The notes beneath the pieces were generated by a model. The model made no database searches and was not told the DNA's origin. It worked only from the letters and a program-made list of their open reading frames with translations. Below are positions 1 through 9,630 of a stretch of 64,000 bases of DNA, piece after piece (positions within the stretch are counted from its first letter, which is position 1; each line of letters starts with the position of its first letter). Source of the DNA: Zunongwangia endophytica (GTDB taxonomy: Bacteria > Bacteroidota > Bacteroidia > Flavobacteriales > Flavobacteriaceae); contig NZ_JAUFPZ010000002.1 in assembly GCF_030409505.1 (NCBI RefSeq), positions 4,160,501-4,224,500 of the forward strand. The letters run 5' to 3'. A program made the position numbers and the translations under genes.

Positions 1-1830
1 TTGAACTCCCTGCCAAAAGCTTGTATTTTTTAAAAAGCTATCCAATGTAAATTTATCAAATACCCCTACACCTGAATGCTTCACTATTTTTGGGGCATTT
101 ACAGCCGAAAAATAGTCTTTAGGCGAATAAGATGATGCCCCTTTTTTTCTAAAACCATGGATTATAATTCTTTCTTTATCATAGCCGTTGGAAGCCGTAT
201 AGTTTTTAAGAATGATATGAGCTCCGTTTGATAGTTTATAGATCTTTTCTCCCGTTTTCTCGGTCTTTAATAACGTGTAATTTCCTGTATTAAAATTTGC
301 TACGGTATCTGGATGTATTAAATGACTGGGTATTTCTGGTTGTTTATAGGGAACAACAGGTTCATCCCAGATATTTGCTATCTCTTGTATTAAATTTTCT
401 CGAGTTAACGTAAAAGCTTTACTTGTTTTCGGAGCCAAAATACCTACGTCATCAGGTAAAACAGGAATCATTTTTTTAATGCGACTGTTCGCTTCTTTTA
501 GCGTACAATGGTATAACCATTCTTCCTTGCGTAATAAATGTGTTTCCTCTAACACATCCCCTTGGGTCTCATGAGCCACAACTTGATTTTGCCAGTAAAA
601 TGATTTGGAACGATCTTCTCTATTCATTTCTTCAAGCAAATTTTTCTTTGCCAATTGCCACTCATTTTCAAGTATCCCATATTCTTTTAATTGTTTTAAT
701 TGATGAATCACCTTTGTTAAAGCAACGAGTTCTTGTCCTGATTGCGCATTTAGGTTTAATTCAAAGGCCGGTTTACCTCGCATGGTATGTCTGGAAAAGA
801 GGTTGTATTTCTTTGCTGTATAAGAGTTAGAAGCTTCTTTAAAACGTCTGTTCAATACCTGAGTAATACTATTCCACAGCATTTTTTCTTTAGCGTTTTG
901 AAATGTATTCGAATTTTCCAACGCATTCTTAATTCGGTAATATAATTTTATTTGCACCCATGATTCGCTGTTTCTGTTTTGTGTCACACTATTATCCAGA
1001 ACAATGAATTTTTCGGGCTGATTCAGGTAAATAGAATCACAATTAAGAATTTTTGGTTTCTTCTTCGGATTGTCCAGATTCGAATAAAGTTCTTTTATTG
1101 TTTTCTTAATAAATTCGGAATCGCTATGTACATCTCCACTGGCTATAATTACCGCTAAATCCGGCCTATACCATTTTCTATAAAATGCTTTAAGCTTCTT
1201 CCTGTTCAGGTTTTGATATATGGACATAAGATTGCCATTATTCGAAATGCAAGGTGTTATTCTGGAACGAAGTTCAAAATTCAACGAGTCCTCTTTGTTA
1301 TAATCATTGCTTCTGATAATGTGTTCTTGTTTGAGCACCTCTTTTTCCGATGTTATGTCTTTTTTTCTAAAATAAGCTTCAGAGAGTATATCCCGATAAA
1401 ATAGTAATGCTGTATAAATAGCTTCCCTGTTATTTGCGGGCACGATCAAATTGTACTCGGTATGATTTGTTCCGGGACTTATGTGACTAATTTTAATGCC
1501 CTTACCTTCTAATTTTTCATAATCTTTCATTCCTTTTGGGAAATGAGTGCTCCCCTTGGTGACTAAATGTTCTACCGCATGAGTTAATTGTCGCTCCTTG
1601 GGTTTTTCCTGAGAACCTCCACCTTTGATGAATAACTTTAAATGTATTTTTTTGCTATGTTCTTCAAGAGGTTTTACGTAAAAAGAAAAGCCGTTTTGTA
1701 ATTTTTCATACATAAAGTTCGTATTCAGTGAATCGTTCTGGAAGCTGACTTCATTCGTAGTTTGAGCATTTGTCCCTAAAGCCATCAGGAGACTTAGAAA
1801 ATAAAAGTATTTATATACGTTTAGATGCAT
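1..1830 (-). CDS. Secreted M16-family zinc peptidase (3' end outside window)
   Basis: I translated this from the minus strand: about 610 codons are open and the C-terminus lies beyond the window. The N-terminus is a signal peptide ending near GTNAQ (residue 23). The zinc motif of M16 (insulinase/pitrilysin) peptidases is present as HAVEH at residues 84-88, so it is probably active; the distal glutamate ligand was not located. Full M16 proteins of this type have about 900 residues in two tandem halves. The ATG at 1830 is 11 bases from the stop of the susD-like gene, so it is the last gene of a susC-susD-peptidase operon. By inference it processes peptides at the surface or in the periplasm for the SusCD pair. 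Confidence 0.85.
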   Translation of the reverse strand, partial: MHLNVYKYFYFLSLLMALGTNAQTTNEVSFQNDSLNTNFMYEKLQNGFSFYVKPLEEHSKKIHLKLFIKGGGSQEKPKERQLTHAVEHLVTKGSTHFPKGMKDYEKLEGKGIKISHISPGTNHTEYNLIVPANNREAIYTALLFYRDILSEAYFRKKDITSEKEVLKQEHIIRSNDYNKEDSLNFELRSRITPCISNNGNLMSIYQNLNRKKLKAFYRKWYRPDLAVIIASGDVHSDSEFIKKTIKELYSNLDNPKKKPKILNCDSIYLNQPEKFIVLDNSVTQNRNSESWVQIKLYYRIKNALENSNTFQNAKEKMLWNSITQVLNRRFKEASNSYTAKKYNLFSRHTMRGKPAFELNLNAQSGQELVALTKVIHQLKQLKEYGILENEWQLAKKNLLEEMNREDRSKSFYWQNQVVAHETQGDVLEETHLLRKEEWLYHCTLKEANSRIKKMIPVLPDDVGILAPKTSKAFTLTRENLIQEIANIWDEPVVPYKQPEIPSHLIHPDTVANFNTGNYTLLKTEKTGEKIYKLSNGAHIILKNYTASNGYDKERIIIHGFRKKGASSYSPKDYFSAVNAPKIVKHSGVGVFDKFTLDSFLKNTSFWQGVQ

Positions 1831-1840
1831 AGTGAGAAAT

Positions 1841-3226
1841 TTAATATCCAGGGTTTTGAGTCAGGTTTGGGTTTTTACTTCTTTCAACGCTAGGTATAGG
1901 ATATAGCCCATCCGTTGGGTCCCAATGTTCTTTTTCGTTGAGCACCTCATTGGTTTTATTTAGGCGATTAAGATCCAACCAGCGGTGGCCCCATTCCGCA
2001 AACAGTTCTTTTTTTCGCTCTTCCAGAATAAAGTCCACTAGTGTGTGTGAAGCATTAATGTCGCTTTCTTCTATATTTGTTAATCCAGCGCGCTGCCTTA
2101 TTGTATTAAGATCTTCCAGAGCTCCAGAGATATTTCCCATTTGAGCACGCGCTTCTGCACGAATTAAAAATTGTTCCGCCAGCCGAAGCACCATAGCATA
2201 TTCTGTGATGTTATTTATGCTGGAACGATCTTTATATTTATATACATAGCTGTATTTATTAGAGGAATTCGAAAACTCAGCGATCCAATTTAAAAGGCGT
2301 AAATCATGATCTTTAAAGTCTGAAACAAAATTCTCGTTTAGTTTGATCCTGGTTGTAGAAGTACCGATAAAGGTGTACCCTTCTGAAGTTGATGTTAGTA
2401 TATTCCCCCGGCCGGCTGGAGAAATTTGCCATATCGCTTCATCGGAATTGGCAAGAAAGGTTTCATTGAGCTTCGTTAACTCATAATGGGAGCTGTTAAT
2501 GACTTCAGCGCTTAAACGCTCAGCCTCATTCCAGTTTTCCAGGTATAATTGCACTCTTGCAAGCAGGGAAGTGGCGGCAAATTTATTGATGGTATATTTT
2601 TCGTTATCAAAATAATCTTCTTCTAAAATTTCATTGGACCGTTCAAGATCTAACACAATTTGACGATAAATATCCTCTGATGTTCCGCGAGGAATTAATG
2701 CATTCTCTTGATAATCTGTGGTTAGGACCAAAGGAATATCGCCAAACAAATTAACCAGGTAAAAATGGCAAAAAGCGCGAATGAACAGTGCTTGTCCTTC
2801 TAAACGAAGGCTTACATTTTCGGGAATAGCATCTGAATTTTGTAGGCCTTCAAGAAGGTTGTTGGCTAAATAGATGGTATTATAACTGCTGGACCAAATC
2901 CCTAATATACCGGCATTATCATTAAAAAGCTCATTTTCTGTAAACTGATCCAGTGTGGTATTATTACGGTTTATAGGTTCTAATACATCTGCTGAAAGTC
3001 CGCTTAAAACAGATATGCTATTTATAGTTCCTCCAGAAAAATCAGCATTAAATAGTTGATAGTAAATTCCCTGCATAGCGCTTTGGGCGGTCTTAGTAGA
3101 TGAAAATACAGTTGTTGTGACCATTTTATCATCAGGAACGTCTATTTCTACAAAGCTTTCACAGGCATGTAAGAATGTGCTTAGTATGGCAAGGATGATG
3201 ATTTTTATATAAAATATTCGTTTCAT
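1841..3226 (-). CDS. SusD/RagB-family outer-membrane nutrient-binding lipoprotein
   Basis: This is the surface lipoprotein that caps a SusC-type transporter and captures substrate. The N-terminus is a lipoprotein signal with the lipidated cysteine at residue 22 (FLHAC). The C-terminal half has SusD/RagB hallmarks: a TPR-like stretch with RAEARAQMGN near residue 355 and the conserved EERKKELFAEWGHRWLDL segment near residue 405. The length, 461 residues, is normal. It starts 11 bases after the susC-like gene, clearly in one operon. Because the third gene is a peptidase rather than a glycosidase, a peptide substrate (as for RagB) is more likely than a glycan; that is inference. Confidence 0.93.
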   Translation of the reverse strand: MKRIFYIKIIILAILSTFLHACESFVEIDVPDDKMVTTTVFSSTKTAQSAMQGIYYQLFNADFSGGTINSISVLSGLSADVLEPINRNNTTLDQFTENELFNDNAGILGIWSSSYNTIYLANNLLEGLQNSDAIPENVSLRLEGQALFIRAFCHFYLVNLFGDIPLVLTTDYQENALIPRGTSEDIYRQIVLDLERSNEILEEDYFDNEKYTINKFAATSLLARVQLYLENWNEAERLSAEVINSSHYELTKLNETFLANSDEAIWQISPAGRGNILTSTSEGYTFIGTSTTRIKLNENFVSDFKDHDLRLLNWIAEFSNSSNKYSYVYKYKDRSSINNITEYAMVLRLAEQFLIRAEARAQMGNISGALEDLNTIRQRAGLTNIEESDINASHTLVDFILEERKKELFAEWGHRWLDLNRLNKTNEVLNEKEHWDPTDGLYPIPSVERSKNPNLTQNPGY

Positions 3227-3237
3227 TATAATGTTCT

Positions 3238-6234
3238 TTAAAAATTGAATTCTATTCCTGCTGTAAAGGTTCTAAGAACAGGAATATAGGTTCCAGAGAC
3301 CTGTGGATCTAATCCTTTATACGAGGTAAAGGTTACAAGGTTTTGTCCGTTTAAAAACAAACTACCCCTATCTATCCTGAGCTTTTGCGTAAGCGTCTGG
3401 GGCAGGTTATAGACGATAGAAATTGTTTTAAGTCTTAAAAATGAAGTGTCGGTCGTCGAAAAATCGCTGTTGGCAGCTAGCGTATTTGCCCGTCCTGCGG
3501 CAGATAATTGAGAAGGTTTTTGAAGATTATCATTCTTTGTGACTTCATCGATTTGATTAATAATATTCCCAATGTTACCGGTTTGAAATAGGGCCTTTCG
3601 ACCGTTTTGTTTTACAAATTCCCACAGAAATTGCATGGTGACGTTTTTATAGATAAGCGTATTCCCCAAACCACCGTAAAACGCTCGGCTATTGTCTCTT
3701 ATTGAAAGCCTGTCGGCGTAATCGAAGCTTCCGTCTTCATTAATGTCCTCTACCTCGTATAAGCCTGTTTCACTATTAATTCCTATATAACGATAGAGCA
3801 AACTAATGTTTAACGGATGACCTATTCTATAGATATTGGCGTATGAGGTTTGTTCGATATCTGGAAACGCCACCAGTTTATTTTTAGGAATACTGATGTT
3901 AAAACTTGTTTGCCATTTGAAGGTATCGGTACTAATATTTTTTGTATCCGCTACCAACTCCCAGCCGTAATTTTCTACTGTGGCGGGAAGGTTTGATAAA
4001 ATGGAATTAAAACCTGTTGTGCTAGGCAAAGGAAAACCTACAAGCTGGTTAGAAGAGCTGTTTTTGTACCAGCTCAATTCAAAATTCAACTTATTTTTAA
4101 TAAACCCAACATTAATTGCGGCTTCCGTTTTTTTGTTTTCTTCCCACGAATAGTTGGGATTAGTAAGCTGGGAGGGTAGCAATCCTCCGGGAGCCTGCGT
4201 AGCTTCGTAGGCATCAAGATATCCGTAATCTCCTATTTGATCATTTCCTGTGGTGCCGTAACTGGCCCTGAGTTTCCCAAAACTTAAAAAGTTTAGGTTG
4301 TCTAAAAATTTTTCTTCTGAAAAAATCCATGCCGCACCAATGGCTCCAAAGTTTGCAAACCGGTTATTTTTACCAAATCTGGAAGAGCCGTCCCGGCGAC
4401 CGGTAAGGTTTAAAAACAGCTTTTTGTCCCAATTATATCCCATTCGTGCAAACGCTGCGCTATATCTATACTCAGCCGTACGATCATTGTTTACCGTAAC
4501 ATCTTCAGCATTCATTAAATTCCCAATTTGGGATTCGGCACTATATCCATATCCGCTTAGGCTAATTCTTGAATCTTTATTTTGCTGAAATGTGGTTCCT
4601 ATAAGTATGTTTACTTCATGTTTTTTTATGGTCTTATGGTACGTTAACTGGGGTTCGATAATCCATGAATTTCGATCGATTATAGAATTAATGGATCGCG
4701 CTGCCAGGGATTCCCAACTATCGGGATTGTAAGCACGAAGCGGCATTTTTAAAAGCTCATCACTATTATAATTGGTATAGCCCGCACTTGTTTTCACCTC
4801 TAATCCATCGAATAGTTTATAGGATAAACTTAGGTTTGAGATTAAATTACGGGATGTAATTGTGCTGCTATTATTGAGCCCTGCAAGGGGATTATCCCTA
4901 TTTGCAATGCTCCAATCCTCCCAGTTTAAGGATCCATTATCGTTATATATGGCGGGCGCATTAGGGGGAAGGTTGATAGCGGCAGAGGCCAGTGATTGGC
5001 CAAGGGAATGGAGAAGATTGTTGGTATCTACACCATAGTTTATAGAAAGGTTAATGTTAAACTTATTGTTATTTGAGTTATGGTTAACCTGTAAGGAATT
5101 AGAGAGTTTCCAATAGCTTAAATCTCCCGGGTATATAGTACCCTCTCTATAAAAATTGCTGCCTAGTCTAAAAGAGGTATTTTTTTGTCCGCCACTAAGG
5201 GTAACCTGGGCACTTTGAATTTCAGCTTGTCCACCAAAAAAATCCTCTTGCCAATCTATATCCCTATTTTTATCCCAAATTAATAGATCGTAAGCGTTGG
5301 AGTTTGTAGGTTCTACATTATCATTTAAGAAAGCGCTCCTTCGAATATCTAAATATTCTGTGGTGTTCAATAAATCCATTTTACCAGATGCCGTACCGAT
5401 ACCGGTATAAAACCTAGTATTAAGCCTCGTTTTACCGATATAGCCTTTTTTAGTTGTAATCAACACAACGCCATTAGCGCCCCTGGAACCATAGATAGCG
5501 GTAGCATCAGCATCTTTTAAAATCTCAATACTTTCGATATTAGAAAGACCAATGGTATTTAAAGGGTCTATACCATTAGTAGATATACTTGACGAATAGC
5601 TAAATACCGGCGAAGAATTGATAGGAACCCCATCAATAATATATAGCGGTAGATTACCATTATCATCTTGAGTATCTCTTAGACTATTTTGGCCCCTTAT
5701 TCTTATTATCGGGGCACCACCCGGGGCTCCTCCTCTTTGTGTAATTTCTACTCCCGCCATTCTTCCCTGAAGCGCCTCTATAGGACTAATAACGGTTTGA
5801 CGTTTTAAATCGTCACCTGATACTCTTGCTATATTTCCCGTTCGTTCCCGCTCGGTGGTATTATAGTAGCCGGCGTTAATAACGACCTCAGATAATGCAT
5901 CGTTAGCGGGTTGCATTTGCAAGTCTCCTTTAAAGCTAGGCGTTATAACCTTCTGTAGGCTTTGATAACCTACGTAAGAGAAGAGTAGGGTATCACCAAT
6001 GGAAGCCCGAATACTGTACTTTCCATCCAAATTGGTCATCGTACCCGTTGAGGTTCCTTTTACGATCACGTTAACGCCTGGTAGGGGCAAGCCTTCCTGG
6101 TCACTAATAGTTCCCGATATGATTTGTTGGGTTAGGGGATTTTCGGGATAGGCCGGGACGATGCCTAATTGAAAAAAAAGGGATAATAGGGGGATTAGCA
6201 CTGCAATATTGCAGCACTTGTAATTATTTTTCAT
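3238..6234 (-). CDS. SusC/RagA-family TonB-dependent outer-membrane transporter
   Basis: A 998-residue TonB-dependent receptor. In order: a signal peptide (about residues 1-30), a carboxypeptidase-D-like regulatory domain (about 38-115, with DQEGLPLPGVNVIVKGT), the plug (about 125-265, with the SusC signature LYIIDGVPIN and ILKDADATAIYGSRGANGVV), then the beta-barrel, ending in aromatic-rich GIEFNF as expected for Bam-dependent insertion. It leads the operon with the SusD-like and M16 genes. It imports the substrate captured by the SusD partner using TonB/ExbBD energy. No anti-sigma or extracytoplasmic sigma factor gene is seen next to it. Confidence 0.95.
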   Translation of the reverse strand: MKNNYKCCNIAVLIPLLSLFFQLGIVPAYPENPLTQQIISGTISDQEGLPLPGVNVIVKGTSTGTMTNLDGKYSIRASIGDTLLFSYVGYQSLQKVITPSFKGDLQMQPANDALSEVVINAGYYNTTERERTGNIARVSGDDLKRQTVISPIEALQGRMAGVEITQRGGAPGGAPIIRIRGQNSLRDTQDDNGNLPLYIIDGVPINSSPVFSYSSSISTNGIDPLNTIGLSNIESIEILKDADATAIYGSRGANGVVLITTKKGYIGKTRLNTRFYTGIGTASGKMDLLNTTEYLDIRRSAFLNDNVEPTNSNAYDLLIWDKNRDIDWQEDFFGGQAEIQSAQVTLSGGQKNTSFRLGSNFYREGTIYPGDLSYWKLSNSLQVNHNSNNNKFNINLSINYGVDTNNLLHSLGQSLASAAINLPPNAPAIYNDNGSLNWEDWSIANRDNPLAGLNNSSTITSRNLISNLSLSYKLFDGLEVKTSAGYTNYNSDELLKMPLRAYNPDSWESLAARSINSIIDRNSWIIEPQLTYHKTIKKHEVNILIGTTFQQNKDSRISLSGYGYSAESQIGNLMNAEDVTVNNDRTAEYRYSAAFARMGYNWDKKLFLNLTGRRDGSSRFGKNNRFANFGAIGAAWIFSEEKFLDNLNFLSFGKLRASYGTTGNDQIGDYGYLDAYEATQAPGGLLPSQLTNPNYSWEENKKTEAAINVGFIKNKLNFELSWYKNSSSNQLVGFPLPSTTGFNSILSNLPATVENYGWELVADTKNISTDTFKWQTSFNISIPKNKLVAFPDIEQTSYANIYRIGHPLNISLLYRYIGINSETGLYEVEDINEDGSFDYADRLSIRDNSRAFYGGLGNTLIYKNVTMQFLWEFVKQNGRKALFQTGNIGNIINQIDEVTKNDNLQKPSQLSAAGRANTLAANSDFSTTDTSFLRLKTISIVYNLPQTLTQKLRIDRGSLFLNGQNLVTFTSYKGLDPQVSGTYIPVLRTFTAGIEFNF

Positions 6235-6446
6235 AATTTCGCTGTGGTTTTGTTTGTCTTTAAATAGTTCATCAAGCCATAAGCCTTCCCTCTGCTTCCA
6301 AACTTGTGGGAAGGCTCTTTTAGCTTTAGCCTAGCCGATTACGGCTCATTCAAATGGTGTGGTTTTGTTTTTTCTCTTATAGCTATTGGTTTTAAAGGTT
6401 ATATTAATATTAAGGGTTTACAGCTCCAAATAATTCAAAATTTAAT

Positions 6447-6481
6447 ATTCAAGATTCAAGATTCAAGATTCAAGATTCAAG
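6447..6481. repeat. Tandem repeat, five copies of ATTCAAG
   Basis: Five perfect head-to-tail copies of the heptamer ATTCAAG. It lies in non-coding DNA upstream of the susC operon, with related degenerate words (AATTCAAAATT) around it. Slippage is the likely origin; no function is evident. Confidence 0.95.
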
Positions 6482-6562
6482 GTTTGAACTGATTCCTGGT
6501 TTTGATTATCACCTCTCACACTTCACTTTCTACTTTACGTTTTCATACTTCCCAATTTCAAT

Positions 6563-6600
6563 GGTCATTTCGACTGTAGCGTAGTGGAATGGAGAAATCT
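6563..6600. repeat. Dispersed intergenic repeat-like element
   Basis: The string GGTCATTTCGACTGTAGCG followed by TAGTGGAATGGAGAAATCT resembles the short intergenic repeats scattered through many flavobacterial genomes (TCATTTCGACxGxAGCGxAGTGGAGxGGAGAAATCT type, from memory). Only one copy is in this window, so repetition cannot be shown here. Confidence 0.45.
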
Positions 6601-6883
6601 CCTCTTTCAATCCAAAATAATTCCAAATTGAGAATTCAAAATTTCATCCTGATTTTCACTTTCTACTTTTAAACTTTCCTACTCATTTTTTAAAAACCGG
6701 CCCAGCTTGCCTGTAATAGCAAATATTGGATTTGCACAACTAAGGAAAACCCTGTATTTTTAGCATTGCGAGTACTAAAGAATACAATGGTTATCCCTGT
6801 GCTATGCCTATGTGGTTTGCGCAGGAGCCAGGCCGGTAACACCGGGCAAAAGGCAGGGCATTTTGCTACCGGCTACGCCCAAA

Positions 6884-7024
6884 TTATTCTGGTGGACGCT
6901 TAATGTTTTTTGAAATAGGTTGCAATGATCGGGGCTGTGGTTCTTTGTTATGAAAAGAGAAAAAACATCTATGCGGCAATAAGCCGTAAAGGTTTTTTGT
7001 AAGATATAGAGTTCTCGTTTTCAT
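6884..7024 (-). CDS. Possible 46-residue protein, unrecognised
   Basis: A short minus-strand frame starting MKTRTLYLTKNLYGLLPHR and ending NIKRPPE. It is basic, has no recognisable domain or signal, and sits in structured intergenic DNA. I include it only because the surrounding DNA looks non-random; it may be chance. Confidence 0.15.
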   Translation of the reverse strand: MKTRTLYLTKNLYGLLPHRCFFSFHNKEPQPRSLQPISKNIKRPPE

Positions 7025-7381
7025 AATTCTAATAGTTATGTAAACGATGTGTACTCGGAAAACAAAGGTGAGACCGTTTTGGATAACCAATAAGCGAGTC
7101 TCAATGCTTTGCAAGTGGTACCGCTAAGAACCTCCAAGTTGATCACTTGGTTCCCCAAAGACTTACATGAGACCCGCCCTATTGGTTTATATCGCGAAGA
7201 TACAAAATCCAATAGACTGCGAGCTCATGATCAACTCATAGGGAAAATTAGCGGTTTTCTTGTATGAGTGACATCGTTAGTGATGTAAATTCTATCCCAT
7301 CACTTAATTGTCGCATATCATTAATAACACAAATATAAAAGTTTGTCATAAAACGACCAACTTTTTAAGTTAAAAAAATAG

Positions 7382-7639
7382 ATGAGTATCATAAATAGAT
7401 TAGATCAAGTATTTAAGGAAAATAAAATTACTAATAGAGTTATTGCTAAGTATATTAAAAGATCTGAAGGAACTGTTTCAAAATGGCGAAATAATAAAAG
7501 ACAACCTTCTATGAACGAACTCAACAAAATTGCGGAATTATTGAGAATAGATGTTCGAAATCTTTTAAATAAAAGTGATTGGTCAGAAAGCAAAGCCCCT
7601 ACTTATTTGGAGTTTAAAAAGAGTTTAAAGAAAAGTTGA
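7382..7639 (+). CDS. XRE/Cro-family helix-turn-helix DNA-binding protein
   Basis: An 85-residue protein that is almost entirely one HTH_3 domain (about residues 5-62): KNKITNRVIAKYIKRSEGTVSKWRNNKRQPSMNEL is split over the usual helices, with GTVSKWRNNK as recognition helix. Members of this small family are stand-alone regulators in mobile DNA, restriction-modification loci or antitoxin systems. No restriction, methylase or toxin gene is beside it, so its target is unknown. The ATG at 7382 follows an A-rich leader typical of flavobacteria. Confidence 0.85.
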   Translation: MSIINRLDQVFKENKITNRVIAKYIKRSEGTVSKWRNNKRQPSMNELNKIAELLRIDVRNLLNKSDWSESKAPTYLEFKKSLKKS

Positions 7640-7654
7640 TTAGCTATTAAAAAA

Positions 7655-7900
7655 TTAAAGTTTTAGTTTACTGTACTTATCCATAATTTCACCGGTCACA
7701 AAACTTTTAAGACCAATTATTTTATTCTCCTTACTATTATATTCTACTTCCACAAAAAACCTGAAAAGCGCGTATACAGCAAATCGGGAATTCCCCGCTG
7801 TAACCATATCCAAGAAATCCCCTTGGGTAAATAATAAATCGTATTGCTCATGATCTGATAATAGTTTATATTGGTAAAGCGTCAAAACCTTCATAATCAA
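7655..7900 (-). CDS. Small conserved-looking hypothetical protein
   Basis: An 81-residue soluble protein, convergent with the XRE gene 15 bases away. Its N-terminus (MKVLTLYQYKLLSDHEQYDLLFTQGDF is interrupted by no low-complexity stretch) and the central FAVYALFRFFVEVEYN read like a real folded domain. I do not recognise a family. A second ATG two codons downstream (7894) is an equally good start. Its position between an XRE regulator and a zinc-ribbon protein upstream of a recombinase suggests accessory DNA. Confidence 0.6.
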   Translation of the reverse strand: MIMKVLTLYQYKLLSDHEQYDLLFTQGDFLDMVTAGNSRFAVYALFRFFVEVEYNSKENKIIGLKSFVTGEIMDKYSKLKL

Positions 7901-8005
7901 AAATCTATTAATAAAAGTAATGAAGCATGTTAATATCTGTTGCTATTAGCAAAATTTTCTAGCATTAATACAAATCCAGGAGTGTAATGATTTGGTTATA
8001 ATAAG

Positions 8006-8374
8006 CTATTTACGCATATATTCCTGCCATTGTACAATCAGATATTTATTTTTACCTGATTTTTTTAGATCTAGAAAACCATAATCATAAACAAAAAAGT
8101 ATACATCCCCTCTGGAATTTTTCCAATAATGAGTGAAAAAACCGGGATTAAAACCGTCGTTTAGGAGTGCTGATTTCCTTACCGTAGTATAGCCCTTGTA
8201 ATTATAGGTTTTTAAAATCTTTCGGTTTATTTTTAGTTGACGATCGATCTCGAGATAAAAAGCCTCTGTTTTTTGTCGTGTTTCATACTGGTGAACGGAT
8301 TTACATTTGGTCGAACAAAATTTCTTATCCGACCTACCAATAATACGTGATTCACAAACCGGGCATCTCTTCAT
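8006..8374 (-). CDS. Zinc-ribbon hypothetical protein
   Basis: A 122-residue protein with an N-terminal zinc ribbon: CPVC at residues 4-7 and CSTKC at about 20-24, i.e. CxxC-x12-CxxxC. The rest (TVRKSALLNDGFNPGFFTHYW, then YFFVYDYGF) is a compact domain that I have seen only as a hypothetical in Bacteroidota. It is divergent from the recombinase 66 bases away; the spacer contains the near-palindrome CGTATATTATACG at about 8384-8396, which could be a shared operator. Nucleic-acid binding is likely; nothing more can be said. Confidence 0.65.
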   Translation of the reverse strand: MKRCPVCESRIIGRSDKKFCSTKCKSVHQYETRQKTEAFYLEIDRQLKINRKILKTYNYKGYTTVRKSALLNDGFNPGFFTHYWKNSRGDVYFFVYDYGFLDLKKSGKNKYLIVQWQEYMRK

Positions 8375-8440
8375 AGCAATAAACGTATATTATACGACTA
8401 ATATACCGCTAATATTTTTAAAATGCTGTAATATTGAACA

Positions 8441-9568
8441 ATGGGTTCGATTAAAAATATTACACTGTATAATCTGATGATCAATAATCAGAAGGTGATT
8501 GGTATCCGGTTCGCTCCAGATAAGGTTATACAGGCACTTATAAAAAGTCTGGATAGCCCAAAATGGAGCCCTAAGTACCATTTGGTCTATATTCCCAATA
8601 GCAAAGAAAATCTGGCACAATTGAATAATACGTTTAAAGGAGTTGCCTGGATCAATTATAATCGTTTCTTAACCAACAGGCTTATAAATACCGGTAATGA
8701 AAAGGTAGATGCGGATTGGTTTCGTCACAGAATCCTCCCCGATAATTATCGCCGTGGTCCTGAAGATTACCTGCTTAAATTAGAACTTAAACGTTATGCC
8801 ATAAATACAGTACGAACCTATGTGACTTTTTTTGAACAGTTTATCAATTACTATCCCGATAAAGACCCATATACACTAAATGAAACGCATATACGCGCTT
8901 ACCTGCAAAGGCTCATTCACCAAGAAAAGTCAAACTCCTATCTCAACCAGGCCATCAATGCTATAAAATTTTATTATGAAGTGGTATTGGGTATGCCCAA
9001 CCGTTTTTATGAAATCGAACGCCCCAGAAAAGCATATAGACTCCCACAGGTTATTTCTAGAAAGGAAGTGCTATCCATAATAGCCCATACCAACAATCTA
9101 AAACATAAATGAATAGTCCAGCTTATCTATGGTTCCGGCTTACGCAGAAGTGAATTACTGAATTTAAAAATTAATGATATCGATAGCAAGAGAATGCTGG
9201 TAAGGATAAAACAGGCCAAAGGGAATAAGGATCGACTAAGCCTATTATCCCATAATGCATTATTAAATTTACGCAGCTATTATAAAATCTGGAAACCCAA
9301 AGACTATCTCTTTGAAGGTCAAAAAGGGGAAAGATACTCTGGCCAGGCCGTAGTAAATATCATAAAGAACGCGGCTTTAAAAGCTAAAATTTCTGTTCCA
9401 GTAACCCCGCATATGTTAAGGCATAGTTTTGCGACGCACTTGTTGGAGGCAGGGGTCGATTTGAGACAAATACAAGTTATACTGGGGCATCAATCCACAA
9501 AAACCACAGAAATTTATACGCACGTGGCTACAAATACTTTTAAAACAATAAAAAATCCACTAGATTAG
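8441..9568 (+). pseudogene. Tyrosine recombinase interrupted by one in-frame TGA
   Basis: A site-specific tyrosine recombinase of about 375 residues, read without any frame change except a TGA at 9110-9112, where relatives usually have a cysteine (KHK*IVQLIYGSGLRR; one base from TGC/TGT). The N-terminal extension and the SAM-like core-binding domain (about 110-200) precede the catalytic domain. Catalytic residues are all present: Arg in GSGLRRSE, Lys in KQAKGNKDR, HMLRHSF, LGHQSTK and Tyr in IYTHV. The C-terminus ends KNPLD, as in XerC/D and IntI relatives. I do not see the extra helix insertion of classical IntI. It reads in the same direction as the cassettes that follow, so it is the candidate integrase of the array; as written it is probably inactive unless TGA is misread or a sequencing error. 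Confidence 0.85.
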
Positions 9569-9584
9569 TACTTTAACTAAAATG

Positions 9585-9625
9585 GATATAACACAACTTG
9601 TTGTGTTATCCGTACGTTACCTACA
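9585..9625 (+). other. attI-like primary recombination site
   Basis: Seventeen bases after the recombinase stop there is a hairpin: GGATA-TA-ACACAA, loop CTTG, TTGTGT-TATCC. It is followed by GTAC and then the GTT box GTTACCTACA (9616-9625). That box is repeated as an exact reverse complement at the end of the next gene (10661-10670). By analogy with integrons, the junction between G9616 and T9617 is the expected left edge of cassette 1. The hairpin could also act as the recombinase terminator, but it has no U-tract. Confidence 0.5.
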
Positions 9626-9630
9626 ATTTG

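Larger units (their letters stand above)
6235..7381. other. Long intergenic region with short repeats
   Basis: No convincing protein-coding gene. The first part carries a 7-bp tandem array and a dispersed-repeat-like element (listed separately). From about 6715 to 7200 the sequence is more structured, with paired GC-rich segments (for example CCGGTAAC and GTTACCGG related strings near 6830-6875) and a weak minus-strand ORF. The last 180 bases before the XRE gene are AT-rich and presumably hold its promoter. Confidence 0.6.

Noticed and set aside
6447..6481. Five direct repeats as a CRISPR array
   Set aside because: The unit is 7 bp with no spacers and no cas genes; it is a simple tandem repeat.
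7382..7639. XRE protein as the controller of a restriction-modification system
   Set aside because: No methyltransferase or endonuclease gene is near; neighbours are two small unknown proteins and a recombinase.
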